A stretch of 64,000 nt of DNA from Trichinella spiralis (Eukaryota; Nematoda; Enoplea; Trichinellida; Trichinellidae): contig CM012953.1 in assembly GCA_000181795.3 (NCBI GenBank), positions 6,648,096 to 6,712,095 on the forward strand, read 5' to 3'. The notes beneath the pieces were generated by a model, which searched no databases, had not been told where the DNA came from, and worked only from the letters and a program-made list of their open reading frames with translations. Below, piece by piece: positions 27,988 through 38,330 of the stretch (positions are counted from its first letter, which is position 1; every line of letters starts with the position of its first letter). The position numbers and the translations under genes are program-made.

Positions 27988-28653
27988 ATGTCAGAAATGA
28001 AAATTATAAAAATGAACAATTTCCATTCGAGAGATACTGTTGGTCTTCGAGGAAATTTCAGAAATGTGAAAAATGAAAGAAATGGCATAACAAGAAAGAA
28101 TGAAATCGGTATTATTAATAAAAGTTTGAAACATTGTGATGAGCAATGTGGTAGGGAACCTTTTGGAATATCTGGACGTAGAATAAATCGAAGATATGAC
28201 TGTCAACGTGATGGTGATATATACCATCATCAGACTAAAAGGAATGTTGGATCAGTGAAATACTTGAATATGATCCAAGAACAGAACACATCACAGAGTC
28301 CAACAAAAGAGCGAGTATGGAAACGCAGGATTCTTTATCTTCCAAAGCTACCGAAGCATGTTAGAGAAGAAGATATCCAACATGTTTTTTCTAAATACGG
28401 TGCCGTGTTGCAGTGCAAAATTCTCGAAGATGTTGATAATTGTTCTTCACTTGTGAAGATGAAAAATGCCAGAGAGGCTTTTCTTGCACAACGAAGCTTG
28501 AACGGATCAAGTCCAATTCATAGTTTACGAGATGGCATAAATGTGGTTTTCGCAAACAGAACGGTTATTAATAAATTCAAAGAAAACAACTTTGCCGTAA
28601 GTACTACTACAGTGGTATGTAAAGAATTTACAGCTAATATTATACCTATGCAT

Positions 28654-28725
<72 letters not shown>

Positions 28726-29268
28726 CATAAATTTATATTTATAATAAATGCTTTAAAGAATCATTTTCAATTTTAGACTAGAGTTAAAGCAAGCAAAACT
28801 GACTCATCAAATTCATCTGAGGTGCCACTGTCTAGTGAAGAAATTTCAGACATTACTGAAATCAAAAATGATGAGTTTGTGGGTTATTTTGGAACATGTG
28901 ACTTCACAGAAGAAAAAGATCGCCAAGAAATTAAAGATAATACATCTGAAAATGAAAATCGTACGACTACTTTTACCAGAATTGACGGCCCGATGGATTC
29001 TTACAATTTTTCTGTTATTAATGTTCCAGCCCATTTAAATGACTCACAGTTTCTGGAGTTTTGTAAGTCTTATGGAACAGTAGATTATGCAATTTTGGCG
29101 AGCAGAAAATATCCACCTGCGCTGTGTGGTTGTGTGAGTTTTACAAATATGAATGAGACTTCAAAAACTGCTTTTTTGAAACTGAATGGAACCAAGTTTT
29201 ATGGAAAACGGTTGAAAGTGTTTCAAAGTACATGTCTTGCAAATTTGGTAACAAATAATGCAGACTAA
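27988..29268 (+). CDS. Protein with two RNA-recognition motifs, unidentified
   Basis: Two exons, 27988-28596 and 28777-29268, join in phase to give 366 aa. RRM1 spans about residues 113-191, with an RNP2-like RILYLP and a degenerate RNP1. RRM2 spans about 278-352 (YNFSVINVP for RNP2, CGCVSFTN for RNP1). A charged N-terminus of about 110 residues precedes RRM1, and an acidic linker separates the domains. I do not recognise a specific family. The weakly conserved RNP1 of RRM1 suggests that RRM2 may do more of the RNA contact, which is inference. The single intron is 180 nt and contains a (TA)n tract, likely polymorphic. A poly(A) signal AATAAA is at 29767, about 500 nt after the stop. Confidence 0.75.
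28663..28723. repeat. (TA)n microsatellite in the RRM-gene intron
   Basis: About 30 TA units fill much of the 180 nt intron between the two coding exons. Confidence 0.95.
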
Positions 29269-30571
29269 CTTGACTGAAACTTTCTTTATATTTATATAAA
29301 TGTATTACATGCTCATTACCCTCATACAGGTAATACAACTGTCCATAATTTGATAATCAGGAATTGATGCACGTGAAGATATGAAATCAATGAAATTTAA
29401 AATTTTATCATTAGGAAATTGTTTTTTCAAAAGTTTTATATGTATTAGTGTATTAGTGTATTAGTATTTTTATTACTAGTATGTATTAGTGTTTATTATG
29501 ATTATTATTATTACTACTACAACTAGTAGTAGTAGTAACAGCAGTGGTGGTGGTGGCAGTATATACACTTATTTTTTTCATGCTGGAACGACTGTTTCTC
29601 AACACTCAAACTGGGTTCAATAGTAATTGTTATTAAGTGCTGTTTTGCTCATTCATTAATGTTTTTATTCTGTTATCTCCTTCATTGGAGTGATGTTCTG
29701 TTGTTCCCACCTGGCTATTACATTTTTCTTACTTCTATTCAAAAGATTGAAAATACTTTACTTTAAAATAAATAAAAATATCTTGTTTCTCAAAATTAAA
29801 TTTTTTGGATATTTATTTAATAGTTCTTCTTTAAGACAAAGATACAAATAATGAATAATTAACTTGTACGGTAGACATTTATCGTGTAAGCACTAATAAT
29901 TTTAAAGCTCGTTTCCACAACGAAATGATATTTCCACCGCTCTCTACACTCGGTGGTAATATTTGATTTGAAATTTTTATAACACTTAAAATAATGTTTT
30001 CTTTAAAAATATTAAAATACAGAAAAAATAATTGATATATTTTTCGTTATATATATATACTCATTTATTTAAATTTTAATACTGAACTTTCAAAGTTATA
30101 TTATTTTGCTTTAACTCGAAATTCGATGCAATTAGCAATAGATGCAGAAAATAACCAATAAAATTTTTTCACCAATCAAAAAGAACTAGCAGAAATAGTT
30201 TCCTCTACTATTTAAAACATCAAACAATGAAAAAATGCTTCCTAATTTCTCAACTGTAAAATTGTAAAAGACTTTAATTCACATATGAGTCCATTTTATT
30301 ATTAAATTTTTCTTACTAAATAAAACAACCCTACAATAAATGGGGGTAAAAGCAGCTGGTATTCATAAATGCTACTAAACGGTAAAATCATTTTAATGCA
30401 AACATTAATGAAGTTATCACCACATCCCAAGGTCGAATGTTTAACACTTTTATTTCACTTAAGAAGATTATTTGGCATGTTAGTTCGTTCAACCGACAAT
30501 TTTTTCCAAAATTAATACAGTCATGCATTTCAGGCTCACTTAATTATGTAAAAAATTAGAAAATTTCCAAC
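29269..30571. other. RRM gene 3' UTR and intergenic DNA
   Basis: AT-rich DNA with a trinucleotide (TAG/TGG) patch near 29505-29557 and tandem AATAAA hexamers at 29767-29776. No further gene is visible before the tRNA. Confidence 0.6.
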
Positions 30572-30643
30572 GGTCCCATGGTGTAACGGCTAGCACTCTG
30601 GACTCTGAATCCAGCAATCCGAGTTCGAATCTCGGTGGGACCT
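30572..30643 (+). tRNA. trnQ-CTG: tRNA-Gln (anticodon CTG)
   Basis: A 72 nt cloverleaf. The acceptor stem GGTCCCA pairs with TGGGACC, followed by discriminator T. The anticodon stem CTGGA/TCCAG encloses loop CTCTGAA with anticodon CTG, which reads CAG glutamine codons. The T arm contains the internal promoter box B core GTTCGAATC. There is no intron and no encoded CCA, as expected for a nuclear tRNA gene. Confidence 0.96.
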
Positions 30644-30799
30644 ATCTTACTTATCAAGAAAAAACATTTCCAGCTGACTCATAAAAATGCTTTTTTCAGT
30701 GTCAAAAATAATTTAACTATTATCTCCTATATTCAAACTATTTAATATTAAAATTCTATCATCATTGGGGATAAAAATTTCAACAAAGTAAATGCCAAA

Positions 30800-30809
30800 T
30801 TTATTTATT
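30800..30809 (-). terminator. Poly(A) signals of the Rpp25-like gene
   Basis: Two overlapping minus-strand AATAAA hexamers (seen as TTTATTTATT on the plus strand), 70-80 nt past the stop codon. Confidence 0.55.
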
Positions 30810-30879
30810 CAGCTGAAACTGAAATTTATCACACAATTGCATAGCTATTCCAAAAGCGCCATTTTACATATAAATATGT

Positions 30880-31786
30880 TTACTTTGTAATTTTTCTTCT
30901 ACGTTTCCCTCTTACTCTTTTCCAGTTATTCTTAGGATACTTATCCTGCTGTTCAACGACTGAAGTGGCAGGTTTCTCAAATTTTGTAACTGCCTGAAAT
31001 TCATCAACAGCGTTGTAAAAGTCACATTCCGATTTGTCACTCTCTTCCAACTGTTCGCTGGAAAGCAATATGTATACTGTGGGAACGTCTCGTTTCACGT
31101 TTACACTAAATGTGATGCATTTTCAACAAGACCATCGTTTTGAATAATTATTCAAATTTATACCTGTTCGACAATAATTGCAAATTTTCTTCCAGACTAA
31201 AATGGACATTTTTTAGTAATGAATACTAAAATAGAAAAATCAATCCTCTACCGTCTGAAGCATAGTTTTGTTCGTTGGCTAAGCGTTTGATGCACGAAAT
31301 CAGGATTTTCGAAATATTTCTTCTTAATAACTTCTGCACAGCAGATGGCTCGTGAGCAGCCTTTCTCGTAGCCATATAAAACAACTTTATTCTTCTGCGA
31401 AAGCTGCAAAATTTATAACATAATCAAGCTTGACAGTGTAAACAGTTAATAAGCAACGCGTAAACAAAACCTATACGACATCTAAACATGAGATCCCAAA
31501 ATTCATGCAACATGCAATTTGATTTTTAATCTTAACTGCTAACCAGAAATGAAATTTGTATTAATAATTAATATCTGAAAATACTTCTGTTTACTTTTAT
31601 TAAAATTACAGTAAGTTTACCATGAAACTGGACATTTTTTATTTTTACCTGAAGAAAAGATACGGCAGTACAAGCTGGGCGTTGTACACGGCATTTTTTA
31701 TTCAAGTGAATTACCTTAACATCTTCAGAGTTGATATTTTGAAATGGTAATTGCTTTTCAAAAGCGTTTAATTCAACTTCTGCCAT
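30880..31786 (-). CDS. Rpp25-like: Rpp25-like Alba subunit of RNase P/MRP
   Basis: Four exons on the minus strand (31786-31649, 31403-31252, 31196-31164, 31105-30880) join in phase to give 182 aa, close to human RPP25L (163 aa) and RPP25 (199 aa). The Alba core is recognisable. A strand-turn VVLYGYEKGCSRA corresponds to the family's hydrophobic strand ending in GxGRA. CAEVIKKK matches CAEILKRR, followed by a LHQ-like VHQTL, and then DVPTVYILLSS matches VPxVWVLLS. The C-terminus is basic (RGKRRRKITK). Rpp25 forms a heterodimer with Rpp20 that binds the RNA of RNase P and RNase MRP for tRNA and rRNA processing in the nucleolus. Exon 1 is the least conserved part, so its exact donor is less certain. 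Exon 3 is a 33 nt microexon. AATAAA on the minus strand lies about 75 nt past the stop. Confidence 0.78.
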
Positions 31787-32656
31787 AATGAACAGGCAAA
31801 AGATGCGATCTCATTGATATCTAAATATGAAACGTATTGTTGAAAATTAATGTATAAATTTTCACGAATAATTTTTATAAACAAATGTTTTTCTGTAATT
31901 TTTATTATTAATTCACAGTAATAAAATGCAGTGATGTAAAAGATTACTGTCGTCTAATGCATAACTGATTGATTCAGTTGAGTTTCATCACTTTTCAGAG
32001 CGACGAGTTACAGCTGTATGCGTCATATGTAGAAATTGAATTATTTAGACAAATTTTATTAAAGATGAAATTACTGTATTTTGATTTTCAAGTAAATTTG
32101 TTACTGTAATTTTTGTAGAGAAGAAATTATTTTTGTGAAGTTAAATAGTTGTACTGTTGATATTTGTTATGCAAGTATTTTACTTTTGCTTTGAAATTTT
32201 TTTTATTTTTGTTTATCATAATGATATAAAATTTATATATTTAGTAACTGGTAATGGTTTCATATTTTCATCTGTTAATTTATTTTGCGCTAGTATATAT
32301 GAGTATTTTTTCATTTATAAAAATTTTAATTTAACTATTTAACCTTTTCTTTGTTATTACTATATGTTGACTTTTTTATAATTATAAAAGTAGAAGTTAT
32401 TTTAGTTGGAAGCTTTAATTGTAGTTTAAACAGTTAGTTACTGATATTGATGTTTGTTTGAAATTATTTTTAAATAGTTAGGTTTGGATTTATATTTTGT
32501 TGTGTTTGAATCTTTTTGTGAAGATTTATTATGGAACTGATTAAGAATTATTTGTCATTATATTTTTAGATTCATAGAAAACCAATGTGCGTATGTTTTG
32601 TATTTGTTAAATTGTACACAGTAGTGTAAAGAATCTGAAAGGAAGGTATAAATGAT
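31787..32656. promoter_or_regulatory. Shared upstream region of Rpp25-like and GTPBP10
   Basis: This 870 bp interval separates two divergent start codons and must carry both promoters. It is AT-rich with no recognisable TATA/CCAAT arrangement. A plus-strand open frame at 32157-32342 looks like chance coding in AT-rich DNA. Confidence 0.5.
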
Positions 32657-34295
32657 ATGGTACTTTTGTTTTCAAGAGTCTTATCTCCCGTGAAGGTAAT
32701 CTTGTGAATAAAGCAAGTCAGTATATTATTTATTCTGTTCTTTAGTTGAAAGGTGGTGGAACATTGCTCAGAGATCACCTACGTATTTATGTCCGTGGTG
32801 GAAGTGGTGGTAAAGGCTTGGAAAAGTACGGTGCTATTGGTGGGGACGGTGGTGATGTTTATTTAGAAGTGAATGAAAGTGCTACTCTGCATGCTCTTGC
32901 TAAAAGTAATCCTTCCAAACGATTTATTGCTGGAAAAGGCAGCGACAGCGGGTAAAACCCAATTTTATACTTTTGTCAAGAATATCATTTTTTATTCTAC
33001 AGAAAGTTTCGCATTTTTGGCGAGAAAGGTCAGGATCTGGTCATTTCTGTTCCAAAAGGAATTTCTGTAACAACTGACGATGGGAAATTATTGGGTATTT
33101 TTTAGCTAACAAACTACTTTTGCAAATGCATTTTTTGCTTTTTAAGGAAATCTGGATCATCACGGTGATCGGATGCTTGTAGCTATAGGAGGTGAAGGTG
33201 GATCATCAAAGTCCTCTTATGGTGGCTTAAAAGGAGAACCTCATATTATTCGTCTGGATTTGAAGCTCATTGCTGACATTGGTCTGTTAGGGTGAGTTCA
33301 ACGAATCTTAACAGCTAACATATTTTTGGCAGTATTTTGTTTGTTCATGTTGAATTCATATTTAAATGATCAGTGGAAATTATTATCAGAAAAATTTAAT
33401 AGTTGAATCCAATTTATCATGAAAATCAGAGTTTACATCATAATATTTTATATTTTACAGATTTCCAAATGCCGGAAAGTCTACTCTTTTGAAAGCTTTG
33501 TCAAGAGCGAAACCACGTATTGCTAACTATCCTTGTACGTTAATATTTAGATTAGGAATTTTCGTTTTTTTGATGTTTTCACTTTAGTCACTACAGTTCG
33601 CCCGCAACTTGGCATGATGGAGTATGAAGATGGACGGCAGGTTGAATTCAGTAGCTTGCTTGTTACTTCAATTAATTAATAAATTGATTTTAGATTTCCG
33701 TTGCAGATTTACCCGGTTTGATAGAAGGTTCTTACATGAACGTTGGAATGGGCCATAAATTTTTGAAGCACGTTGAAAGAACTTATTTATTACTGTTTGT
33801 AATCGACATTCGAGGGTTTCAGTTGAACGCGGCATCTCCATTCAGGTCCGCGTTGGAAAATTATTTACTTCTTAACAAGGTTTACTTGTTTGCATATTAA
33901 TTTTGTTGTGTTTTGTTTTTCATTTTGATCTGATCAGTGTATTTCAATAGGAAATTGAATTGTACAATCCTCAGCTTGTAGACAAGCCGTCTGTAATATG
34001 CTTGAACAAAATGGATGTCAAGGGTGCTGATGAGAGGTCGGCCAAGTTTTTGTCTGATTTAGAGCACATTGCAGAAGTGAAAAAACAATTGCCAGAAGAA
34101 ATCATTCCCAAAAATATATCCAAGCCGATTGATATTGTAAAAATATCCGCTAAATTGCAACAGAACACGGATATTTTGAAAAATGTTTTGCGATCTGCTA
34201 TTGATGAAATCGACGATAAGCGTCGAGAACGCATATCGATGGAATCGTTGGAAAAAGAATCACAGCTGCTCGAATCTGATGATTATATTTATTAA
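32657..34295 (+). CDS. GTPBP10: GTPBP10, Obg-type GTPase for mitochondrial ribosome assembly
   Basis: Eight exons (32657-32695, 32746-32951, 33003-33094, 33147-33291, 33461-33534, 33589-33641, 33694-33879, 33951-34295) give 379 aa, against 387 in human GTPBP10. The glycine-rich Obg fold comes first, starting RGGSGGKG with GGDGGDV and ending near GGEGG. The G domain follows: G1 GFPNAGKST at 161-169, G2-like FTTVRP, G3 DLPGLIEG at 208-215, the Obg signature [10 protein letters not shown]4 NKMD at 284-287, and a G5-like ISA. The small first exon adds a short basic-hydrophobic leader ([13 protein letters not shown]) consistent with mitochondrial import. GTPBP10 acts late in assembly of the mitoribosomal large subunit. 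Seven introns, mostly about 50-70 nt, are typical of this window. The stop codon is 34 bp from that of the convergent channel gene. Confidence 0.95.
34288..34293 (-). terminator. Poly(A) signal of the anion-channel gene, inside GTPBP10
   Basis: Minus-strand AATAAA (plus-strand TTTATT) overlaps the last codons and first base of the stop of GTPBP10, 36 nt after the channel stop codon. Confidence 0.6.
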
Positions 34296-34329
34296 AATTT
34301 TGTTTCAATCTGAAGGCATTGTGGTACAT

Positions 34330-37300
34330 TTATGTGAGATAATAGCACCAGTAGAAAATATTGAACAGCACAAATAAAGTGGGGAATACGAAACATGAGA
34401 TGTGGTCGATTTTCAATGCCAGACTGTCGTAGTCGTAAAATTGGTTCTCTGTCTGATTGGCGGTGGTCTCTTTCAATTTATTGTACGAGTTGGATTGGTT
34501 GAGACGCTGTTGGCACTTGCATAAATATGAATATGATTTGGGGAATAAATTCACGTTCATCTGCCTCTGCAAGCCTGGCGGCCTGTATTCGTATGGATCA
34601 TCGGAATCAAAGAACGGAAAGGCAGTGGTAACGTTGGTGTGCGAATTGTTTCTGTTCAGATGATGAATAGAATGAAAATTTTCCATATCGAAATTCATTG
34701 TGCCATAATTTTTCGGTTCATTTTTCAACATGACGGTCTTTTTCCTTTTGTGTTTGTGTGAAGACTGATTTCTGGCAGCCGGCGTTGGCGGCCTCTTGAA
34801 ACCGTTAGCTTTACGACTCAAATAGCCAACCCACGCCAGTTCAAGCAAAGAGCAAAATACGAATGTCATACAGCTCAACATCCAAACATCTGAAAAACAA
34901 TTTCAATTATTAATCAAATTCTATTTCAGAAATTGTTTTTTTATTCATTCCAATTTACGACGTCAAAATTGCAAATATGATATCTGTTCATTTGTATTTA
35001 TTTGCTCATTAATATTTTTTGATTGCTTAAAAAACAAACTATTTCATATATATACAAATAATTCATTTTGTTGCTTGTGTGAGAAATTAAACACGAGTTT
35101 CAAACAAGGAAAGAAAATCAATAAGCAATGCAACATTTTCAATCAATTGCGATGACAAAATTGTCGATCGATATCTGTCTATCTATTAATTTAAACTATT
35201 GGATAAAGTTGTTGGAAAATTGATTTCATTCTCTCTCTCTCTATATGCATTTTTTTAAATTTCAATTCATCAATAGAAAAAATATTGAAAAATTCAGAAA
35301 ACAAAGTTATTCACCTAGTGCAAGTTTTGTAATTTGACAAAAAATTAACAAACATTTTAAAATTATTGATTGCTGCTCTTTTGAAAAACAGCAATTTATA
35401 CTGGATCAATTAGTAAATATAATTTGAAAAATTGTTTTCAAAATGGAATAGAAAATGTGACAAATTATTTGCAAAGAAGTTTATGCGAGTGAATGCTAAA
35501 TGATGTTTACAAAGAAGATATAATCAGATGATCGTTGATTAACAACAAACATGCTTGCAATTTTCCGACATCACTGCTTGACAGATGAGAAGCTGGTTGC
35601 TTGATGCTTATCACTTCTGCATCCCAGACGAGTCTGTTATAATCATTCCAATGTTCGATCTATTAAGCATGGTCAAAATTCAATGCCAAATGAAAGAACA
35701 TTAAAACATTCCCTGCTGATTTGTCCATACGCTGACCAGTTTCAGCGAAGCATTAATTCTGCACAAATAGCGCATATTTTCTTATTTAAAGTAAATTAAT
35801 ATTTTCATGTACAATTTTGCTTGTAAACGAGAAAAAAGCTGTTGATATAATTTGTCTGTATTAATTAATAATATCTTTACAAGAAAATGCTTCGCATTAC
35901 ACAAAAACTAATATATATAAGGTTTTCTTCGAAAATTGCTATCAAAAAAATTAACTAGATAACATAGAACACCGAAAATAAAATTCACTCAATAAACATA
36001 ATAAAAATTAATTCGATTGTTTGGCACCAGTTGAAACAAGCACAAATCACTTTTGAAACATTTAATGAAATAAATAGTGAATTCATTTCGAAACATGAAA
36101 TGTGAAGAAAAATCATCGAAATTTACAATTTCATTTCAAAATTGAAAATATAGAAAAAAAAGGCGTGATTTTTAAAAAAATTTGAAAATAAAATAAAAAA
36201 TTACTTATTCTGTATATTCAGAGGGAAAAAATAAATTAGCATGCTACGTATGCCTTGTCGTGAGAACTGAATTCAAGAAAACTAATTGAAAATATTGACC
36301 TAGCATAATTCTTGCTTTCGAAAAAATTGATCTGCCACCTCAGGACAGAAAATACTTACCTGAAATTGTTCTTCCGTTTATTCTTGCTTGGCACACTTTC
36401 AAATAAACAATTCATATTAAACTTTAAAGAAACAGTTTGTTTGGTTTTTTTTGTTTTTTATAATAAAATAAATAGTATTTCAAATGCAGTTCATTTTCAA
36501 ATAAAGCTGATTAGCAATAATGTTCACTTTTGTTCATGCTTTCTTTTTTACATTTCGCAATGCTTTTATAAATAAAGTTCGAATATACTTACCAATAGCT
36601 TTGACGTATGAAACACGAGGTAGATTTCGAATGACATTTCCAAACTGAAAAGTCATGGCCAACAATGCGTTAACGCCTAGCATTGTGCGGGCAGGAATGG
36701 CTTTGGTTCCAAGACAAAATGCAATCCAAGAAATGAATATAGTAAGAAATGTTGGCAAGTAGGCTTGTAAAATATACCAACCTGGTCGACGTTTGAATTT
36801 AAATTGCATCGTTAGCTCATGCCATTTTCCAGCTGGATAAGACTGAAAAATACAATAAGTTGATAATGAGCACAACAGTGGAGAAAATACGCACCACTTC
36901 ATTTCTGAAATTGACAATATTTTCTAGCATATAATCTGCGAGTTCCATTTTTTCTCTCATTGGTTCGACACCAATATCGGTCCATGACATTTTCACCTCA
37001 TCAGTGTTGTAATTGAAACTTTCAAAAGTCAGTTGACAAGTGACAGAATCGAAAGGAAACGCTGTCAAATCCATCGTACAAGGGCCTGTTAACGTCAGAC
37101 GATAATTGGTCCAAACTGTTCCATTTGGATAAATGAGGAGAAAAATGTTTGGAAAAGGCGATTCATGAATTTCCGCAGTTTTGCTGTTGATAAAGCATGA
37201 ATTTGGCGTCCAAAGGTGTTTCAGTATTTCATTGTTCAATGAGAGATTTTGCTTGCACGGATTCATATGAGAATAACTGAGGGCAGGATCCAGCCATAAT

Positions 37301-37569
37301 TCACTGACATAAAGATCAATGTTAAAATCAGAAGTTATATCTGAAATGGAAGTAATCTCTTGGACCCAAACTTCAAGCTTTACGGAAGCCATTCCACCTG
37401 GCACTTTGTTTCTATTATAAGTGCTGAGAAGACGTTCGATAATTTCTGAATCTTTAGTACACCGAGGAAATTCCGCTTTCCACAGTGAATGATGCTCAGT
37501 GTAGGCAAAACTCGGCAAAATGCGTACAACAAATAAACAAATCCATGCATAAGTAAAAAAATTCGTCAT
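34330..37569 (-). CDS. Cys-loop ligand-gated anion channel, nematode ACC/LGC-46 type
   Basis: Three exons (37569-36895, 36842-36593, 34889-34330) give 494 aa. A signal peptide occupies about the first 22 residues. The extracellular domain holds the Cys-loop, C164 and C178 with 13 residues between, including FPFD. Then come M1 ([14 protein letters not shown]), PAR at 275-277 before M2, M2 with [16 protein letters not shown]3 beginning at D309, a basic low-complexity M3-M4 loop, and M4 at the very C-terminus ([17 protein letters not shown]). PAR before M2 marks anion selectivity. The [20 protein letters not shown] stretch is typical of nematode acetylcholine-gated chloride channels and LGC-46 relatives. 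There is no vicinal or loop-C cysteine pair in residues 185-225, as in that group. The ligand is inferred, not proven. A 1.7 kb intron separates M2 from M3. The gene converges with GTPBP10. Confidence 0.88.
34373..34378 (+). terminator. Poly(A) signal of GTPBP10, inside the channel coding exon
   Basis: Plus-strand AATAAA lies 78 nt after the GTPBP10 stop and antisense to the M4-coding part of the channel gene. Confidence 0.6.
34890..36592 (-). other. Intron between M2 and M3 of the channel gene
   Basis: A 1.7 kb AT-rich intron (GTAAGT donor at 36592, TTTTTCAG acceptor ending 34890). I see no nested gene. Confidence 0.75.
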
Positions 37570-37989
37570 AATTTTCTAAAATTGTTATTTTCAGTTACAT
37601 TTTAAACAAATTTGTCAATTCTTACACCATATATTTTTGACGGAAGAGAATCAACATGGGAAAGAATGCTAACTTAAAATGCTGTTGCCACAATTGCACC
37701 ACGTGCTGTGGTTTGGATTATTAAACTAGCGCATCAAACAAGTACAATGCTTTGGAATGTAATAATCGATCATTTCCATCTATTGTTCATATTCGATCAA
37801 CAAACCACAGTGATGACAAATAATAATTATCGAACCGAAGACAATAAACAGCAAAAATTGTAAAGCAGGAAAAAGATGAACTGCGTGAAATTGGAAGTAA
37901 GTTGACATAAAATTATCCAAGTTCAATGTAAAAGTTGTAACAGTTGCATGCATAAGTGTTGTGATATAAGTGATGGATTTTGTTCAGCT

Positions 37990-38330
37990 GAGCAAGATTT
38001 TGGCAAGTTTTCTGGACAACCCAAATTGCACGCATTTGAAAAGCTTGCCTGACGGTCTGGACTGGAAAACAGCTCGACGGGTTAACATTAGCGGCAAAGT
38101 AGAATGACGAGGGTTGACGACAAGGCTAAAAATCGATTCGTCTAAACTGGCAAGCGGCTGTTACACTGCGACGTTTCCTCACTTTGCCACGTTCTTATGC
38201 TTGGAAAGGATCGCTTTTAAACGTATCAGCAGCGTTTATGAAGACATCCAATCGTAATAAGTCAACGATCGAATCAAAAGCGGGCAAATCAAGTCGACGC
38301 AGTCGTCCTACTCTTTATTTATAACTTGAT
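37990..38330 (-). promoter_or_regulatory. Candidate promoter or 5' exon of the channel gene
   Basis: Locally elevated GC with many CG dinucleotides, lying 420-760 bp upstream of the channel ATG in a very AT-rich neighbourhood. No long open frame runs through it on either strand, so regulatory or untranslated sequence is more likely than coding. Confidence 0.3.
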
